A DNA stretch of 32,313 nucleotides from contig DVMK01000218.1 in the NCBI GenBank assembly GCA_018715025.1, positions 1 through 32,313 of the forward strand, given 5' to 3'. Position 1 is the stretch's first letter. Every line of letters begins with the position of its first letter. A model generated the notes under the pieces. The model made no database searches. It was not told where the DNA came from and worked only from the letters and a program-made list of their open reading frames with translations. The stretch is from Candidatus Caccousia avistercoris. GTDB lineage: Bacteria; Bacillota; Clostridia; Oscillospirales; Acutalibacteraceae. Below, piece by piece: positions 7,165-15,144 of the stretch. Position numbers and translations under genes: made by a program.

Positions 7165-8250
7165 TCAGGCCCCTGCCCCGCAGAGAATCTGCGCAATGCA
7201 GGCGGAGGCGCTGCCGTCGCCGAAGGGCTTGCTGTCCCTGGCGGCCGGGTCCGGCACGGTGTGCAGGGCCTTGTCCAGAATATCCTCTGTGGTCAGGGAG
7301 GCCAGGATGTTCCAATTTCCATGGAGGGTTTCCACCCATTCCGTTTCTGTGCGCAGGGTGACGCAGGGAACCTCCATGAAATAGGCTTCCTTCTGCAGCC
7401 CGCCGGAATCGGTGAGCACCTGGCAGGCCCCGCTGGTGAGCAGGAGCATTTCCAGGTAGCCCACCGGGTCAATGAGCTGGATGTTGGTGAAGCCGTTTTC
7501 CCGGATAGACTGCTCTGCCAAGCCTCTGGTGCGGGGGTGAATGGGGATGACCACCCGCTGGGGAAGCTGCTGGAAGGCGGCGAAAATACGGGTAACTGCC
7601 TCCACGCCCCCGTCGGTGGTTTCTGCCCGGTGCAGGGTGGCCAGCCGGTACTGCTTGGGGGTGAGGGAAAGCTCCTGGTAAATTTTCATCTTTTCCGGGT
7701 TTGCCCGGGCCACCTGCAGGAAGTGAAGCACCGAGTCCAGCATCACGTCGCCGGTGAGGGAAACGCCCTTCGTCAGGCCCTCCTTCGCCAGGTTTTCCAC
7801 CGCCGTCTGGGTGGGGCACAGCAGCCAGGCGGAAATATGGTCGGTGAGCACCCGGTTCTGCTCCTCGGGCATGCGCATGTTGTAAGAACGGAGCCCCGCC
7901 TCCACATGGGCCACCGGAATGTGCAGCTTGCTGGCGGCCAGCGCGCCGGCCAGGGTGGAGTTGGTGTCGCCGTACACCATCAGGATGTCAGGCCGTTCCT
8001 TCTGGATGACCTCTTCAATGCGGATGAGCATTTCCCCGGTCTGCCTGCCGTGGGAACCGGAGCCCACCCCCAGGTTGTAGGCGGGGCGGGGAATCCCCAG
8101 CTCTTCAAAGAACACGTCCGACATGTTTTTGTCGTAGTGCTGGCCGGTGTGCACAATCACCTCATGGCACAGGGGCTGCAGGGCCGCGCTCACCACAGAG
8201 GCTTTTACAAACTGCGGGCGCGCCCCCACAATCGTCAAAATCTTCTTCAC
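7165..8250 (-). CDS. wbpI: UDP-GlcNAc3NAcA 2-epimerase (non-hydrolysing)
   Basis: 361 residues. It belongs to the WecB/WbpI 2-epimerase family: MKKILTIVGARPQFVKASVV at the N-terminus, VYGDTNSTLAGALAASKL (about 92-109) and HVEAGLRSYNMRMPEEQNR (about 115-133). The SYNMRMPEEQNR wording is closer to WbpI-type enzymes, which convert UDP-GlcNAc3NAcA to UDP-ManNAc3NAcA, than to plain WecB. The operon contains all four preceding steps, which settles the assignment in context. Alternative: a UDP-GlcNAc 2-epimerase. Start is GTG at 8250 behind AAGGAGGG. It is 12 nt after wbpB. Confidence 0.88.
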   Translation of the reverse strand: MKKILTIVGARPQFVKASVVSAALQPLCHEVIVHTGQHYDKNMSDVFFEELGIPRPAYNLGVGSGSHGRQTGEMLIRIEEVIQKERPDILMVYGDTNSTLAGALAASKLHIPVAHVEAGLRSYNMRMPEEQNRVLTDHISAWLLCPTQTAVENLAKEGLTKGVSLTGDVMLDSVLHFLQVARANPEKMKIYQELSLTPKQYRLATLHRAETTDGGVEAVTRIFAAFQQLPQRVVIPIHPRTRGLAEQSIRENGFTNIQLIDPVGYLEMLLLTSGACQVLTDSGGLQKEAYFMEVPCVTLRTETEWVETLHGNWNILASLTTEDILDKALHTVPDPAARDSKPFGDGSASACIAQILCGAGA

Positions 8251-8262
8251 GGGGAACCCTCC

Positions 8263-9363
8263 TTACTTTACCTTCACGTCGGCGGAGCACATGTCCAGCG
8301 TGGAGAAGGAAAGGCCGTCGTATTTCACCGGCAGGCCGGTCTTTTGGCTCTTGTAGGCGGCCAGGATGATCTTCATGCCCTTCATGCCCTCTTCGCCGCT
8401 CACCAGGGGCTTGCGCCCGGTGCGGACCGCGTCGATGTAGTCGGCGTACAGGGCGTTGTGGCCGCTGCCGTACACATCCTTGGGGTCAGCCCCGGCAAGC
8501 TTTTCCACCTCTGCATCCTGGGCGGCGGGGGCGGAAAAGTTCCAGGTCTGCATCCGGTTCACCGCCAGGCCGCCAATGACCACGGCGCCTGTCTCGCCAA
8601 AGATAGAGAGGGTTTCCTCCAGGTTTTTCGGGTAGGTGCAGGCGGTGCCCTCCACAATGCCGATGGCCCCGTTTTTGAAGCGGATCAGGATAGCGCCGAA
8701 GTCCTCCGCCTCAATGTCGCGGATATAGTTGCCCGTCATGGCCATGACGGTGTCGGGCTCGCCGCCCAGGCTCCACTGAAGCAGGTCGATGTCGTGGATG
8801 CACTGGTTCATGAGGGTGCCGCCGTCCTGGGCCCAGGTGCCCCGCCAGGGGGCCTGCTGGTAGTAGGGCATGGTGCGGTTCCACAGAATGCGGGCGGTGC
8901 CGTTCACCAGCTTGCCGAAGCGGCCGTCCTCCAGCGCCCGGTGAAGCTGCTGCACTGGGGGGTTGAACCGGTTCTGGTGGCACACGCCCACCGTGACACC
9001 CTCCTCCTCGGCCTGGGCCAGAATCTGCTCCGCATCGCCGGTGGAAAGAGCCATGGGCTTTTCAATGAGCACATGCTTGCCGCGGGCAATGCAGTACAGG
9101 GCGATTTCCGCATGGTAGCCGCTTTCAGTGGCAATGGCGCAGCAATCGACAGGCTGTTCCTCCAGCGCCTTCCTGTAGTCGGTGTACACCAGGGGCCGTT
9201 CCCCGGTAAGCTCCTCCAAATCCTGGGCCTTCTTTTCCGCCAGCTCACGCACCGGATCGCACACCACTGCCAGCCGGCAGGTGTCCCGGTTGGCAGCCGC
9301 GGCCGCCACATGGTTTTTGGAAATCCGGCCGCAGCCAATCAACATAAAACGGAGTTTCTCCAT
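8263..9363 (-). CDS. wbpB: Gfo/Idh/MocA oxidoreductase, probable UDP-GlcNAcA 3-dehydrogenase
   Basis: 366 residues. A Rossmann fold with MLIGCGRISKNH (7-18), the EKP signature (101-103, HVLIEKPMAL) and a CIHDIDLLQW segment (His190, Asp193) supplying the family's catalytic/substrate residues. In the wbp pathway this enzyme oxidises C3 of UDP-GlcNAcA. The GCGRISKNH start differs from the GAAGYIAPRH type I associate with Pseudomonas/Bordetella WbpB/WlbA, so this is a related subfamily, and the role is assigned mainly from the operon. It could act on another 6-carboxy UDP-sugar. It lies between wbpA (99-nt gap with a hairpin) and wbpI (12 nt). Confidence 0.8.
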   Translation of the reverse strand: MEKLRFMLIGCGRISKNHVAAAAANRDTCRLAVVCDPVRELAEKKAQDLEELTGERPLVYTDYRKALEEQPVDCCAIATESGYHAEIALYCIARGKHVLIEKPMALSTGDAEQILAQAEEEGVTVGVCHQNRFNPPVQQLHRALEDGRFGKLVNGTARILWNRTMPYYQQAPWRGTWAQDGGTLMNQCIHDIDLLQWSLGGEPDTVMAMTGNYIRDIEAEDFGAILIRFKNGAIGIVEGTACTYPKNLEETLSIFGETGAVVIGGLAVNRMQTWNFSAPAAQDAEVEKLAGADPKDVYGSGHNALYADYIDAVRTGRKPLVSGEEGMKGMKIILAAYKSQKTGLPVKYDGLSFSTLDMCSADVKVK

Positions 9364-9410
9364 TCTGATCCGCCTTTCCTCCCCGCCGGAGCGGGGGATT
9401 ATATTTTGTC

Positions 9411-9455
9411 AGAAAACCAGCGGAACTTCCCGGCTGAGAGGCTCCGCTGGTTTTT
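9411..9455. terminator. Hairpin between wbpA and wbpB (intra-operon terminator or attenuator)
   Basis: AACCAGCGGA (9415-9424) and TCCGCTGGTT (9443-9452) form a 10-bp stem with A/T runs on both flanks. On the minus strand it is followed by TTTTC. Because the pathway genes on both sides are interdependent, partial termination or RNA processing is more likely than a full stop. Confidence 0.6.
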
Positions 9456-9462
9456 GCATCAT

Positions 9463-10782
9463 TTACAGAAGCTCAATGTTGGAACGGTCTTTCACGTTCT
9501 TCATGGCGTTGCGGGTGTCGAACACTTCCTTGGAAAGCCGCTGGATGCGGTCGTAGTCAAAGCACTCGTGGGCGGTGCAGATGATGACGATGTCGGCCTC
9601 CTTCAGTATTTCGTCGGTGAGCTCCTTCTCGCCGGTGTGAACCTTCCCCTTGTGCTTGTACTCGGGGATGTAGGGATCGTAATAGGTGGTCTGGGCCCCC
9701 TGCTCCAGCAGGTGATCAATCACGTTGAGGGCCGGGCTTTCCCGGTAATCGTCAATGTCGTTTTTGTAGGCCACGCCCAGCACCAGCACCTTGGCCCCGT
9801 TCATGGCGATTCTGTTTTTATTCAGCACCTTCATGGCCCGGTCTACCACATACTCCGGCATGCCGGTGTTGATTTCGCCCGAGGTTTCGATGAGCCTGGT
9901 GTGGTAGTCGTACTCCCTGGCCTTCCAGGTGAGGTAGAAGGGATCCAGCGGGATGCAGTGGCCGCCCAGGCCGGGGCCCGGGTAGAAGGCCTGGAAGCCG
10001 TAGGGCTTTGTCTTGGCCGCGTCGATTACCTCCCACACATTGATGCCCATGCGGTTGCAGATGATGGCCATCTCATTGGCAAGGCCGATGTTGATATTCC
10101 GGTAGGTGTTTTCCAGCAGCTTCTCCATCTCGGCCACGGCGGGGGAAGAAACCTCGTACACGCCGCCTTCCAGCACATTGCGGTACAGGGCGGCCGCCAC
10201 CTGGGTGCAGTCCTCCCCTACGCCGCCCACCACCTTGGGGGTGTTCTTCGTCTTGTACTGCTTATTGCCGGGATCCACACGCTCCGGGGAGAAGGCCAGG
10301 AAAAAGTCCTCGCCGCATTTGAGGCCGCTCTTTTCCAGAATGGGCTTGAGCAGCTCCTCGGTGGTGCCCGGGTAGGTGGTGGATTCCAGCACCACCAGCA
10401 TGCCGGGGTGCACATGCTCCGCCACGCTTTCGGTAGAGCCCTTCACATAGCTGATGTCGGGCTGCTGGTACTTGTCCAGCGGGGTAGGCACGCAGATGGC
10501 TACCGCGTCCACATCCTTGATGAAATCGAAGTTGGAGGTGGCCCGCAGGTAGCCGGTGTCCACCATCTCCTTCAGGGTGTCGCCCACAATATCGCCAATG
10601 TAGTTGTGGCCGGCGTTCACCGAATCCACCTTTTTGGCCTGCACGTCAAAGCCGATGGTCTTGTAGCCGGCCTTGGCCATTTCCACCGCCAGGGGCAGGC
10701 CCACGTAGCCCAGGCCCACAATGCCCACCACGGCGGACTTGTCCTCAATTTTTTTCAGCAGCTCTGCTTTTACATTCGGCAT
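9463..10782 (-). CDS. wbpA: Nucleotide-sugar dehydrogenase, UDP-GlcNAc 6-dehydrogenase type
   Basis: 439 residues. UDP-glucose/GlcNAc/ManNAc dehydrogenase family: NAD-binding GIVGLGYVGLPLAVEMAKAG (20-39), STTYPGTTEELL (134-145), the SPERVDPGN motif (165-173) and the catalytic cysteine Cys276 in GPGLGGHCIPLDPFYL. Length is as expected. It oxidises the C6 hydroxyl twice to a uronate. The ATG at 10782 follows GAGGGAAAG. Longer in-frame starts would run into wbpE. In this operon it makes UDP-GlcNAcA, the first pathway step. WecC-like UDP-ManNAc dehydrogenase activity is a possible alternative. Both flanks carry ~100-nt gaps with terminator-like hairpins, unlike the tight spacing elsewhere. Confidence 0.9.
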   Translation of the reverse strand: MPNVKAELLKKIEDKSAVVGIVGLGYVGLPLAVEMAKAGYKTIGFDVQAKKVDSVNAGHNYIGDIVGDTLKEMVDTGYLRATSNFDFIKDVDAVAICVPTPLDKYQQPDISYVKGSTESVAEHVHPGMLVVLESTTYPGTTEELLKPILEKSGLKCGEDFFLAFSPERVDPGNKQYKTKNTPKVVGGVGEDCTQVAAALYRNVLEGGVYEVSSPAVAEMEKLLENTYRNINIGLANEMAIICNRMGINVWEVIDAAKTKPYGFQAFYPGPGLGGHCIPLDPFYLTWKAREYDYHTRLIETSGEINTGMPEYVVDRAMKVLNKNRIAMNGAKVLVLGVAYKNDIDDYRESPALNVIDHLLEQGAQTTYYDPYIPEYKHKGKVHTGEKELTDEILKEADIVIICTAHECFDYDRIQRLSKEVFDTRNAMKNVKDRSNIELL

Positions 10783-10836
10783 TTTCTTTCCCTCGTTTTC
10801 TTTCCTATTCTTTATTTCATTTGAACGCTTTATGAC

Positions 10837-10876
10837 AAAACCGGGCTGGGCGGAAGAAGGCCGCCCGCCGCCCGGC
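10837..10876 (-). terminator. Hairpin between wbpE and wbpA (intra-operon terminator or attenuator)
   Basis: On the minus strand CCGGGC...GCCCGG encloses GGGCGG...CCGCCC, followed by TTTTGTC. It is GC-rich and strong with only four T residues. It lies 4-44 nt after the wbpE stop codon. Confidence 0.55.
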
Positions 10877-10880
10877 AGGG

Positions 10881-11999
10881 TTACCCGTTCAGAAGGGCGT
10901 CGTACACCTGGCCGATCTCTTCCTCTGTGATGTAGCCGTGCATGGGCAGGCTCAGCACCCGGCCGGCCAGGGACTCGCACACCGGCAGGTCGCCCCTGCG
11001 GTACCCGAAAGGCAGGTACACCTTCTGCAGATGCAGCGGGCAGGGGTAGTACACCATGGTGGGGATCCCCCTGGCCTTCAGCGCATCCTGCAAGCGCTCC
11101 CGCTCTTCCGGGCCGCCGGTGAGAATGGTGTAGTAGCCGAAGCTGGAATAATACCCCTCCGGCTCCTGCTGCAGCTGGAACCGGCCGGAAAGCCGTTCCG
11201 CATAGCGGGCGGCCGCCCAGCGGCGGTGCTCGTTTTCCTTCGGAAACGCGTGCAGCTTGGGCAGCAGAACAGCGGCCTGCAGGGTGTCGAGGCGGGCGTT
11301 CAGGCCGACGCGCACATTCTCATATTTGAAGGAGCCCTTGCCGTGCACGCGGATAGACTGCAGGGTGCGGCACATTTCTTCGTCGTCGGTAAACACCGCG
11401 CCGCCGTCCCCGTAGCAGCCCAGCGCCTTGGCGGGGAAAAAGCTGGTGGCGGAAACGTCCCCGAAGGAGCAGGCCTCCTGCTCCCCGATACGCCCGCCGA
11501 AGCCCTGGGCGCCGTCCTCCATAAGGAAGAGCCCCTCCCTTTGGCAAATAGCGGAAATGGCCGGGTAATCGGCAGGCAGGCCGAACAGGTCCACCGCAAC
11601 CACGCCCCTGGGCGACAGCTTCCCTTCCCGCTTTACCCTGGCAATCTGCTCTTCCAGGGAAGCGGGGGACATATTGAAGGTGGCCTCGTCAGAGTCCACG
11701 AAAACCGGGGTGGCCCCGCACAGGCTCACCACCTCGGCGGTGGCGTAGAAGGTGAAGGCGGGCACGAACACCGCGTCGCCGGGGCCTACCCCCATGGCCA
11801 TGAGGGGCATGCGCAGGGCGTCGGTGCCGTTGCTGGTGCTGACGCAGTACTTCCGCCCGGTAAATTGGCACAGCTCCTGTTCCAGCTGCTCCACCTGCGG
11901 GCCGGAAATAAAATGGCAGCCCTCGATTACCTGGGCGATGCCCTCGTCGATTTCCTTTTTCAAATGGCGGTATTGAGCCGCCAGATCATTAAATTCCAT
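10881..11999 (-). CDS. wbpE: DegT/DnrJ/EryC1/StrS aminotransferase, UDP-3-keto-GlcNAcA aminotransferase
   Basis: 372 residues. PLP aminotransferase of the sugar class. TSNGTDALRMPLMAMGVGPGD (55-75), the pyridine-binding Asp162 (FLMEDGAQGFGG) and the Schiff-base Lys191 in TSFFPAKALGCYGDGGA are all present. That last motif is the WbpE/QdtB/DegT 3-amino type. In the pathway it aminates C3 of UDP-3-keto-GlcNAcA using glutamate. The ATG at 11999 is 3 nt after the wbpD stop and its ribosome site (AAAGGAAAGG) lies inside the wbpD end, so the two are probably translationally coupled. Confidence 0.9.
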   Translation of the reverse strand: MEFNDLAAQYRHLKKEIDEGIAQVIEGCHFISGPQVEQLEQELCQFTGRKYCVSTSNGTDALRMPLMAMGVGPGDAVFVPAFTFYATAEVVSLCGATPVFVDSDEATFNMSPASLEEQIARVKREGKLSPRGVVAVDLFGLPADYPAISAICQREGLFLMEDGAQGFGGRIGEQEACSFGDVSATSFFPAKALGCYGDGGAVFTDDEEMCRTLQSIRVHGKGSFKYENVRVGLNARLDTLQAAVLLPKLHAFPKENEHRRWAAARYAERLSGRFQLQQEPEGYYSSFGYYTILTGGPEERERLQDALKARGIPTMVYYPCPLHLQKVYLPFGYRRGDLPVCESLAGRVLSLPMHGYITEEEIGQVYDALLNG

Positions 12000-12002
12000 G
12001 TG

Positions 12003-12650
12003 TTATGCCTTTCCTTTCTCCACAAGGCCCTGGGGGCCCTTTTCATATTGCCGCCCGCACTTGGGGCAGGCCAGATCCTCTGAAAGGGAGGCCCCGCACT
12101 CGCAGGCCCAGCCCCGCTGGCGGGCGGGGTTCCCCATCATTACGGCATGGTCGGGCACGTCGCGGGTGACGACGCTTCCCGCCGCAATGAAGGCGTTGCG
12201 CCCTATGCGGTGGCCGCACACAATGGTGGCGTTGGCGCCGATGCTGGCCCCCTCCCCCACCGGCGTGGGGGTGTAAAACTCGTGGCTGGCCTGGGGGTAT
12301 TTGCACCGGGGCCGCTGCACATTGGTGAACACCATGGAGGGGCCGCAGAACACGTAATCCCCCAGCTGAACGCCGTCGTACACGCTCACGTTATTCTGTA
12401 TTTTGCAGTGGCTGCCTATTTTCACCCCCGGGGCTACAAACACATTCTGCCCCAGGTTGCACCCTTCCCCAATCTCAGCGCCGGCGCTGATATGGCTGAA
12501 ATGCCAGACCCGGGTGCCTGCGCCGATCCTTGCGCCTTCGTCCACACAGGCGCTGGGGTGGACAAAATATCCTTTTTTCTCTTCCACTTCCCAGTCAAAT
12601 CCTTCCGGAATGGTTTTTCCTTTATTCTGCGCCGCTTCCCCGCCGGCCAT
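12003..12650 (-). CDS. wbpD: UDP-2-acetamido-3-amino-glucuronate N-acetyltransferase
   Basis: 215 residues. Left-handed beta-helix (hexapeptide repeat) acetyltransferase: YFVHPSACVDEGARIGAGTRVWHFSHISAG and the runs GEGCNLGQNVFV, GEGASIGANATIVCG. This matches the WbpD/WlbB family, which N-acetylates the 3-amino group with acetyl-CoA. A C-terminal extension carries CECGASL...CPKCG, a small zinc ribbon. Other WbpD members have a related but often degenerate tail. About 25 N-terminal residues before the repeats are charged and variable. It is the first gene of the operon, downstream of a consensus promoter. Confidence 0.9.
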   Translation of the reverse strand: MAGGEAAQNKGKTIPEGFDWEVEEKKGYFVHPSACVDEGARIGAGTRVWHFSHISAGAEIGEGCNLGQNVFVAPGVKIGSHCKIQNNVSVYDGVQLGDYVFCGPSMVFTNVQRPRCKYPQASHEFYTPTPVGEGASIGANATIVCGHRIGRNAFIAAGSVVTRDVPDHAVMMGNPARQRGWACECGASLSEDLACPKCGRQYEKGPQGLVEKGKA

Positions 12651-12686
12651 GCGGGCAGAGGGGAAAATGGCGGAAAGAAAGGAATT

Positions 12687-12700
12687 ATATACCGGTATAT
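12687..12700. repeat. Perfect 14-bp palindrome at the wbp operon promoter
   Basis: ATATACCGGTATAT is its own reverse complement. Its end overlaps the first two positions of the operon's minus-strand -10 box (12699-12704) and covers the predicted transcription start. It is a good candidate operator or strand-symmetric recognition site. Confidence 0.65.
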
Positions 12701-12727
12701 TATACCCCGGCAGGCCCCGCTAGTCAA
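12699..12727 (-). promoter_or_regulatory. Promoter of the wbpDEABI-GT operon
   Basis: TTGACT (12722-12727) and TATAAT (12699-12704) are 17 bp apart, near consensus. No other strong promoter was found inside the operon. With the divergent promoter at 12760, it fills the 306-bp gap between wbpD and the plus-strand aminotransferase. Confidence 0.8.
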
Positions 12728-12759
12728 TAATTCCTGCGGAAATCCCGCCGGAATTGCGG

Positions 12760-12788
12760 TTGACATCCGCCTGCAATGGAGGTATGAT
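12760..12788 (+). promoter_or_regulatory. Promoter of the divergent aminotransferase gene
   Basis: TTGACA (12760-12765) and TATGAT (12783-12788) are 17 bp apart. The leader from about 12795 to 12956 (~160 nt) is GC-rich with short inverted repeats but matches no RNA class I know. Confidence 0.75.
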
Positions 12789-12956
12789 GAAACCTGGGCG
12801 GCGGCGCCTGTGGAAATTTCTGCCGCCGCCTGCATGAACGCTGTATGCAAGCCCCAGAATAACAGGGGGCGAAGCTTCAAAAGAAAGAAAGCCCGGCCCT
12901 TGCCCAGCGCATCGCTGCGCGCCGGGAAACGGCCGGGAAAAGCGAGGAATGGAGAA

Positions 12957-14132
12957 ATGAGCCAATTTGTCAAACGAGAGGATTTCATCCCCTACAACCT
13001 GCCGGACATTACCGAAGCGGAGGTAAACGAGGTGGTGGACACCCTGCGTTCCCGCTGGATCGCCAAGGGCCCCCGCACCTTAAAGTTTGAAAAGGAATTT
13101 GCAGAGTACTTGGGGGCCAAGCACGCGGTGGCCGTCAACTCCTGCACGGCCGCCCTGCATGTGGCCCTGCTCACCCAGGACATTGGGCCGGGGGACGAGG
13201 TCATTACCACGCCTATGACCTTTGCCTCCACCGCCAGCACCATTCTGCACTGCGGCGCGAGGCCTGTCTTTGCCGACATCGACTACGCCACCGGCTGCAT
13301 TGACCCGGCCCAGGTGGAAAAGAAAATTACGCCCCGCACCAGGGCCGTCGTGCCGGTGCATTACAGCGGCCAGGTGTGCGACCTGGACAAGATTTACGCC
13401 CTGGCCGACAAGTACGGCCTGTTTGTTTCTGAGGACGCCGCCCACGCCCTGTGGAGCCGCTACAAGGGCAGGCTCATCGGATGCGGGCTGAAGGGCGCCG
13501 CCAGCTACAGCTTCTACGCCACCAAAAACCTGACCACCGGCGACGGCGGCATGCTGGTGACCGACCGGGACGACGTCGCCGAGCGGGCCCGCATCCTGGT
13601 GGGCCAGGGCATGAGCCACAACGCCTGGAACCGGTACGCCAAGGGGGGCAGCTGGCACTACGACATTGTAGAGCCCGGCTACAAGTACAATATGTTTGAC
13701 CTGCAGGCCGCTTTGGGGCTGGTGCAGCTTTCCCGCCTGGAAGAGATGCAGGCCCGCCGCCTGGTGATTGCCAAGCGCTTCCAGGAGGAATTCAGCAAAA
13801 TAGACGCTCTGGACCCGCCCTTCGTGCCGGAGTACGCCACCCACTGCTGGCACCTGTATGTGCTGCGCATCCGGCCGGAGCTTCTCACCATAGATCGGGA
13901 TCAGTTTATTGTGGAGCTGAACGAGCGGAACGTGGGCACCAGCGTGCATTTCATCCCCACCCACACCATGACCGCCTACCGGAAGCTGGGCTGGAAGCCG
14001 GGCGACTTCCCCATGGCGGAAAAGCACTTCCAGCGGATTATCTCCCTGCCCCTGTACCCCTCCCTCACCGACGAGCAGACCGAGTATATCATCGCCGCCG
14101 TGCGGGACATTGTAGAGAAATACCACAAGTAA
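12957..14132 (+). CDS. DegT/ArnB-type sugar aminotransferase
   Basis: 391 residues. A second PLP-dependent sugar aminotransferase: NSCTAALHVALL (61-72), Asp160 in FVSEDAAHALWSRYKG and the lysine Lys190 in SYSFYATKNLTTGDGGM. The ATKN(L/M)TTG.GG wording is typical of the ArnB/PglE/PseC branch, which aminates 4-keto sugars, unlike the 3-amino WbpE branch. It is therefore probably not a duplicate of wbpE. No 4,6-dehydratase, formyl- or acetyl-transferase partner lies beside it in the window, so the substrate is open. The ATG at 12957 follows GAGGAATGGAG. It is transcribed away from the wbp operon from a shared 306-bp control region. Confidence 0.87.
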   Translation: MSQFVKREDFIPYNLPDITEAEVNEVVDTLRSRWIAKGPRTLKFEKEFAEYLGAKHAVAVNSCTAALHVALLTQDIGPGDEVITTPMTFASTASTILHCGARPVFADIDYATGCIDPAQVEKKITPRTRAVVPVHYSGQVCDLDKIYALADKYGLFVSEDAAHALWSRYKGRLIGCGLKGAASYSFYATKNLTTGDGGMLVTDRDDVAERARILVGQGMSHNAWNRYAKGGSWHYDIVEPGYKYNMFDLQAALGLVQLSRLEEMQARRLVIAKRFQEEFSKIDALDPPFVPEYATHCWHLYVLRIRPELLTIDRDQFIVELNERNVGTSVHFIPTHTMTAYRKLGWKPGDFPMAEKHFQRIISLPLYPSLTDEQTEYIIAAVRDIVEKYHK

Positions 14133-14194
14133 AAAAGTTTGGTGCGCCCGGCCGCCTTCTCCGGGCCTCTGCCCTGCGCACCGGCAGCAAAGGA

Positions 14195-14224
14195 ACGGGC
14201 CTTTCTCTGGAAAGGCCCGTTTCG
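14195..14224 (+). terminator. Hairpin after the aminotransferase gene
   Basis: ACGGGCCTTT (14195-14204) pairs perfectly with AAAGGCCCGT (14211-14220), followed by TTC. The stem is strong but the T run is minimal, so termination may be partial and the esterase may be co-transcribed. Confidence 0.4.
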
Positions 14225-14249
14225 CAAAGAGGAAAGGAGGAAACCTCTC

Positions 14250-15032
14250 ATGGCATATTTGAAAGGTTCTATTTATTCCGAGGCCCTGCAAATGCGCTCC
14301 GGTTTGGTGATTGTCACGCCGAAAAACGTGGCGGATCTGCGGGAAAAGCCCCCGAAGGCGGTGTACCTGCTGCACGGCTTGTCTGACAACTGCGACGACT
14401 GGGCCCAGAACGCCCAGCTTCCCCTTCTGGCGGACGCCTACCGCCTTATTTTCCTGGTGCCTGAGGTACAGCGCAGCTTTTACACCGACATGGCCTACGG
14501 CCCCGCCTATTTCACCTACATCGCCGACGAGCTGCCCCAGCTGTGCCAATCCCTGCTGCCCCTTACCGGCAAGCGGGAGGACACCTACGTGATGGGCCTT
14601 TCCATGGGCGGGTACGGCGCGCTGAAATGCGCCCTCTCCCGGCCGGAGCGGTTTGCCGGCTGCGCCGCCTTTTCCGCCGCCTGTATTCTGGAGGACTGCG
14701 TGGAGTTCGCCCAGGGGCAGGTCATGCAGGAAATGCGTTCCGTATTCGGCCTGAACAGTGAGCTGCTTCCCCAGAACGACCTGCGGTTCCTGGCGAAGGA
14801 GTGCGAAAAGAAGCCCCAAAAGCCGGAAATTTTCATGACCTGCGGCACAGAGGATTTTATCCATGAGCAGAGCGTGAAATTCCGGGAATTTATGAAGGGA
14901 GTGGACATTCCCTTTACGTACCAGGAATGGCCCGGCGTACACGAGTGGTACCTGTGGAACAAATCCCTTCATCTGGCCTGCCGCCATTTCTTCCCCCGCG
15001 TCACACCGGAGGATTACTGCAACATTGTGTGA
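14250..15032 (+). CDS. Alpha/beta-hydrolase esterase (tributyrin-esterase family)
   Basis: 260 residues. VYLLHGLSDNCDDW (38-51) gives the oxyanion region, GLSMGGYGALKCAL (116-129) the nucleophile Ser118, TCGTEDFIHEQS the acid residue and PGVHEWYLWNK the histidine: a complete catalytic triad in the order of the esterase D / EstA putative-esterase family. No signal peptide is evident, so it is likely cytoplasmic. The ATG at 14250 follows AAAGGAGG; the open frame upstream is the hairpin region and is not used. Known relatives hydrolyse short-chain acyl esters or acetylated sugars. Its position beside polysaccharide genes hints at deacetylation, but that is conjecture. Confidence 0.88.
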   Translation: MAYLKGSIYSEALQMRSGLVIVTPKNVADLREKPPKAVYLLHGLSDNCDDWAQNAQLPLLADAYRLIFLVPEVQRSFYTDMAYGPAYFTYIADELPQLCQSLLPLTGKREDTYVMGLSMGGYGALKCALSRPERFAGCAAFSAACILEDCVEFAQGQVMQEMRSVFGLNSELLPQNDLRFLAKECEKKPQKPEIFMTCGTEDFIHEQSVKFREFMKGVDIPFTYQEWPGVHEWYLWNKSLHLACRHFFPRVTPEDYCNIV

Positions 15033-15068
15033 GAATGTCAAAAAATCCCATGTTCCCCAAAGCAGAAA

Positions 15069-15117
15069 AGCCCGTGCCGGGAAGCCGCAGCAGCTTCCCG
15101 GCACGGGCTCTCTTTTT
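15069..15117. terminator. Strong intrinsic terminator between convergent genes
   Basis: AGCCCGTGCCGGGAAGC pairs with GCTTCCCGGCACGGGCT (17 bp), followed by CTCTTTTTCT on the plus strand and TTTTC on the minus strand. It serves the esterase and the rqcH operon. Confidence 0.92.
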
Positions 15118-15144
15118 CTATGTCAGGGCAGGGAACGATCCGTT

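Noticed and set aside
6874..10824. A plus-strand open frame of more than 1300 codons across the wbp operon
   Set aside because: It is antisense to five well-supported genes. GC-rich codon bias suppresses stops, and the translation (His/Gly/Val-rich) has no recognisable domain.
13080..15104. A 674-codon minus-strand open frame opposite the aminotransferase and esterase
   Set aside because: Same shadow effect; both plus-strand genes have complete active sites and ribosome sites.
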